34,268 nt of DNA, from assembly GCF_017592335.1 (NCBI RefSeq), contig NZ_JACNMP010000032.1, positions 1 through 34,268 on the forward strand, read 5' to 3'. A program made the position numbers and the translations under genes. Source of the DNA: Pseudaestuariivita rosea (GTDB taxonomy: Bacteria > Pseudomonadota > Alphaproteobacteria > Rhodobacterales > Rhodobacteraceae). Each line of letters begins with the position of its first letter. Position 1 is the first letter of the stretch. Below the pieces are notes generated by a model. That model was not told the DNA's origin, did no database searches, and saw only the letters and a list, made by a program, of their open reading frames with translations. Below are positions 32,406 to 34,268 of the stretch, in pieces.

Positions 32406-33400
32406 AGTTCGGACCTGTTCCTACGTCGGATGCGGTGGGGGCCATTCTGGCCCATTCCATTGCCTTGCCGGACGGCCGGCTGCGCAAGGGGGTTCGGCTG
32501 ACCGAAGATCACATCGGGGCCTTGCAGGCTGCCGGGCTTGCCGAGGTGATCGTGGCGACTCTGGGTCCGGACGATCTGGATGAAAACGCCGCCGCTGCTG
32601 AACTGGCCGGGGCGCTGGTGCCTGACCCGGGTGCAGCTTCTATTGAGGTATCAGACAGCTTTACGGGCCGTGTAAACCTGAAGTCCTCCATCACGGGGTT
32701 GGCGATGATCGACACCGAAAAGGTGCACGCGCTGAACCGTGTCGATCCGATGGTGACCCTGGCAACGGTTCCACCCTATGCGCCCATGCGCGCGGGGCGG
32801 ATGGTGGGGACGGTCAAGATCATTTCCTATGCGGTAGATCGGGCGGCGATCAAAGCCGCGTGCGATGTGGCGCGGGATGCCATACGGGTCGTGCCGCCGG
32901 TGATCACAACCGCATCGCTGATCGTCACCCGGATCGATGGCGGGCCGTCTGATGATAAAGGCGTGCAGGCGGTCAAGGGGCGGCTTGAGGCCCTGGACGT
33001 TGATCTGACCCAGGTGCTGCACACGCCGCACCGCGAAGAAGATATTGCCAAGGCGCTGCAGTCGGCGGGCGGTCAGATCAAGCTGATCCTGACAGCCTCG
33101 GCCACGTCAGACGCACATGATGTTGCACCTGAGGCCGTTCGGTTGTCGGGTGGCCAGATCACCCGGTTCGGGATGCCGGTTGATCCCGGCAATCTGTTGT
33201 TTCTGGGCGATATCGGCGACACCCCAGTGATCGGCCTGCCCGGCTGCGCGCGATCCCCTGCGCTGAACGGGGCGGACTGGGTGCTAGAGCGCGTGGTGTG
33301 CGGGATCGACGTGCAATCCGAAGACATCGCCGCCATGGGGGTCGGCGGATTGCTGAAGGAAATCCCCAGTCGACCACAACCAAGGGACAAACGGCGCTGA
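32402..33400 (+). CDS. molybdopterin-binding protein (MoeA/MoaB-like domain)
   Basis: A 332-aa protein. The N-terminal part (VGAILAHSIALPDGRLRKG, then LTEDHIGALQAAGL) and the C-terminal FGMPVDPGNLLFLGDIGDTP with VIGLPGCARSPALNG fit the MoCF-type molybdopterin-binding proteins encoded with XdhC. In related loci this protein is followed by, or fused to, a MobA-like nucleotidyltransferase that makes MCD. Neither is present here: the operon ends, and an RHS remnant follows. The ATG overlaps the xdhC stop by 4 bp. Confidence 0.85.
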   Translation: MKFGPVPTSDAVGAILAHSIALPDGRLRKGVRLTEDHIGALQAAGLAEVIVATLGPDDLDENAAAAELAGALVPDPGAASIEVSDSFTGRVNLKSSITGLAMIDTEKVHALNRVDPMVTLATVPPYAPMRAGRMVGTVKIISYAVDRAAIKAACDVARDAIRVVPPVITTASLIVTRIDGGPSDDKGVQAVKGRLEALDVDLTQVLHTPHREEDIAKALQSAGGQIKLILTASATSDAHDVAPEAVRLSGGQITRFGMPVDPGNLLFLGDIGDTPVIGLPGCARSPALNGADWVLERVVCGIDVQSEDIAAMGVGGLLKEIPSRPQPRDKRR

Positions 33401-33516
33401 TGGTGAGCAATAAGATCATCGGTCAATTGTTCTGAATAAAAACACCGACCGTTTGTCACCAGTAGACAGCATCCGCAGCCGGTATTGATCACGAGACGTT
33501 TTTGACCTTAACGCCA

Positions 33517-33984
33517 TCAAATGACTTGAACGTATGGTTTTGTCCCGACACCTTTCTGCATCACCTCGAACCAGTCTGGCTGTATGAAGAGAGCGAGTTG
33601 GGTGTCGTAGTAGCGAGCGTTGCGGTATTGCAGGCCACTGTCGGCGTCATATCGTTCACAGATGAAGCCTTTTGTTTCGTCAGTGAAGGTTGGGTAGAGG
33701 GTGAAGTCTATGACCTCTCCGAAGGGTTTGTAGATGCTGGATTTGGCGGCGGTTCCGTTCTGTTGAGTGATCAGGCGCAGGCAGCCGAGATGGTCGGCGT
33801 GCATGTAGTGCAGGCGGGTGCCGCGCACGATTTTGTGGGTTTCACGAATGCACGCGACGGGATAGGTCAGGATCTGTTCCTGGTCGTCTTGCCCGAAGTT
33901 GCGGATCTCGACATCGCTGAAGGTCAGTGTGGTCTTTTCTTCGGCGGTGCCGGTGTCTTCGATCTTTTTCAGCCGGATGCCGGA
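33517..33984 (-). pseudogene. RHS-repeat core-domain remnant
   Basis: An open frame with HADHLGCLRLITQQNGT, KPFGEV, ERYDADSGLQYRNARYYD and FIQPDWFEV, the RHS-associated core signature at the end of the toxin-delivery shell. An in-frame TAG at 33985-33987 closes it upstream, and it ends a few residues after the core, without the variable toxin tail. It is a fragment of a large RHS/polymorphic-toxin gene cut at both ends. Confidence 0.85.
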
Positions 33985-34148
33985 CTACATCGTGCGGGAT
34001 GTTGGGACCAAAAGGGGCAGGACACGTTCGAAGTCTACTGCCCACCGATGCTTCGCAGTTACATTGCGACCTTGCCGCGCCATGGCCGTTATTTATGTGC
34101 AAAAAATCTGCTAAGTCATTGGTGCGCTCTGTCTAGAGCAAGATGAGA

Positions 34149-34268
34149 TCAGGTTGAAGCGTATCCTGAGTTGACAAGGTAATTCGCACATTCCTGCGGG
34201 GTGAAGCGGTCGAGCAGCTTACCGATCCTGCGCCATGTTGCCTCTATCGTGCGTTCGGCGGCGTCTCG
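34149..34268 (-). mobile_element. 3' end of an IS630-family transposase (continues beyond the window)
   Basis: The minus-strand frame enters from the right edge and reads ERTIEATWRRIGKLLDRFT then PQECANYLVNSGYAST before a TGA. This is the common C terminus of IS630-type transposases. The IS end should lie just left of the stop, near the tctagag at 34132-34138; the inverted repeat cannot be confirmed without the other end. Confidence 0.75.

Noticed and set aside
33502-34146. 214-aa plus-strand frame
   Set aside because: It is antisense to the RHS core, whose minus-strand reading carries clear family motifs.
1-34268. CRISPR arrays and rRNA genes
   Set aside because: No regularly spaced repeat series and no rRNA-like sequence were seen; the repeats present are pairs tied to att sites or operators.

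Overview
The window looks like the chromosome of an alphaproteobacterium, most likely Rhodobacteraceae (Roseobacter group). This rests on the style of gcdH, the MoxR/VWA-CoxE/XdhC/molybdopterin operon with ATGA overlaps, the 90-nt CCA-encoding tRNA-Ser(GCU), and the GC-rich codon use of the right flank. All gene identities come from reading motifs and translations; no database search was run.

Layout. (1) 1-3537, minus strand: a type VI secretion effector module. It holds a DUF4123 chaperone, a 631-aa membrane-segment effector ending in a zincin (HELSH) toxin domain, a small candidate immunity gene, and a 3' scrap of a second, related toxin. (2) 4152-24069: a 19.9-kb integrative mobilizable island in the 3' end of tRNA-Ser(GCU). 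A 17-bp direct repeat of the tRNA 3' end bounds it, and a tyrosine integrase lies next to the tRNA. (3) 24053-25307: the tRNA gene, then a scar of IS66 and other gene fragments and a non-coding stretch with repeats. (4) 25308-27908: a WG-repeat protein and glutaryl-CoA dehydrogenase. (5) 28034-33400: a maturation operon for a molybdenum hydroxylase, interrupted by a VOC protein, a small P-loop kinase and a broken gene. (6) 33517-34268: an RHS core remnant and the 3' end of an IS630-type transposase.

The main cargo of the island is a single-strand DNA phosphorothioation defence system of the SspABCD-SspE type. SspB (DUF4007), SspC (P-loop ATPase) and SspD (PP-loop sulfotransfer enzyme) form an overlapping minus-strand operon. 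SspA (cysteine desulfurase) diverges from it and is followed by a phosphorothioation-associated putative methyltransferase. SspE (DUF262 + DUF1524 HNH nuclease) sits at the left end, convergent with sspD, under its own promoter. SspA would supply sulfur, SspB nick DNA, and SspC and SspD help place sulfur in the backbone; SspE would attack incoming DNA while sensing the modification. The methyltransferase is the least understood part.

The rest of the island is mobility and maintenance: a ColE1/MbeA-like relaxase with two smaller mob genes nested in other frames of the same strand, MobC, ParA plus a small partner, an excisionase-like protein, two XRE regulators around a striking tandem palindromic operator, and an unexplained three-gene operon (unknown protein, zinc-ribbon membrane protein, metallophosphoesterase). 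No type IV secretion genes are present, so transfer would depend on a helper element.
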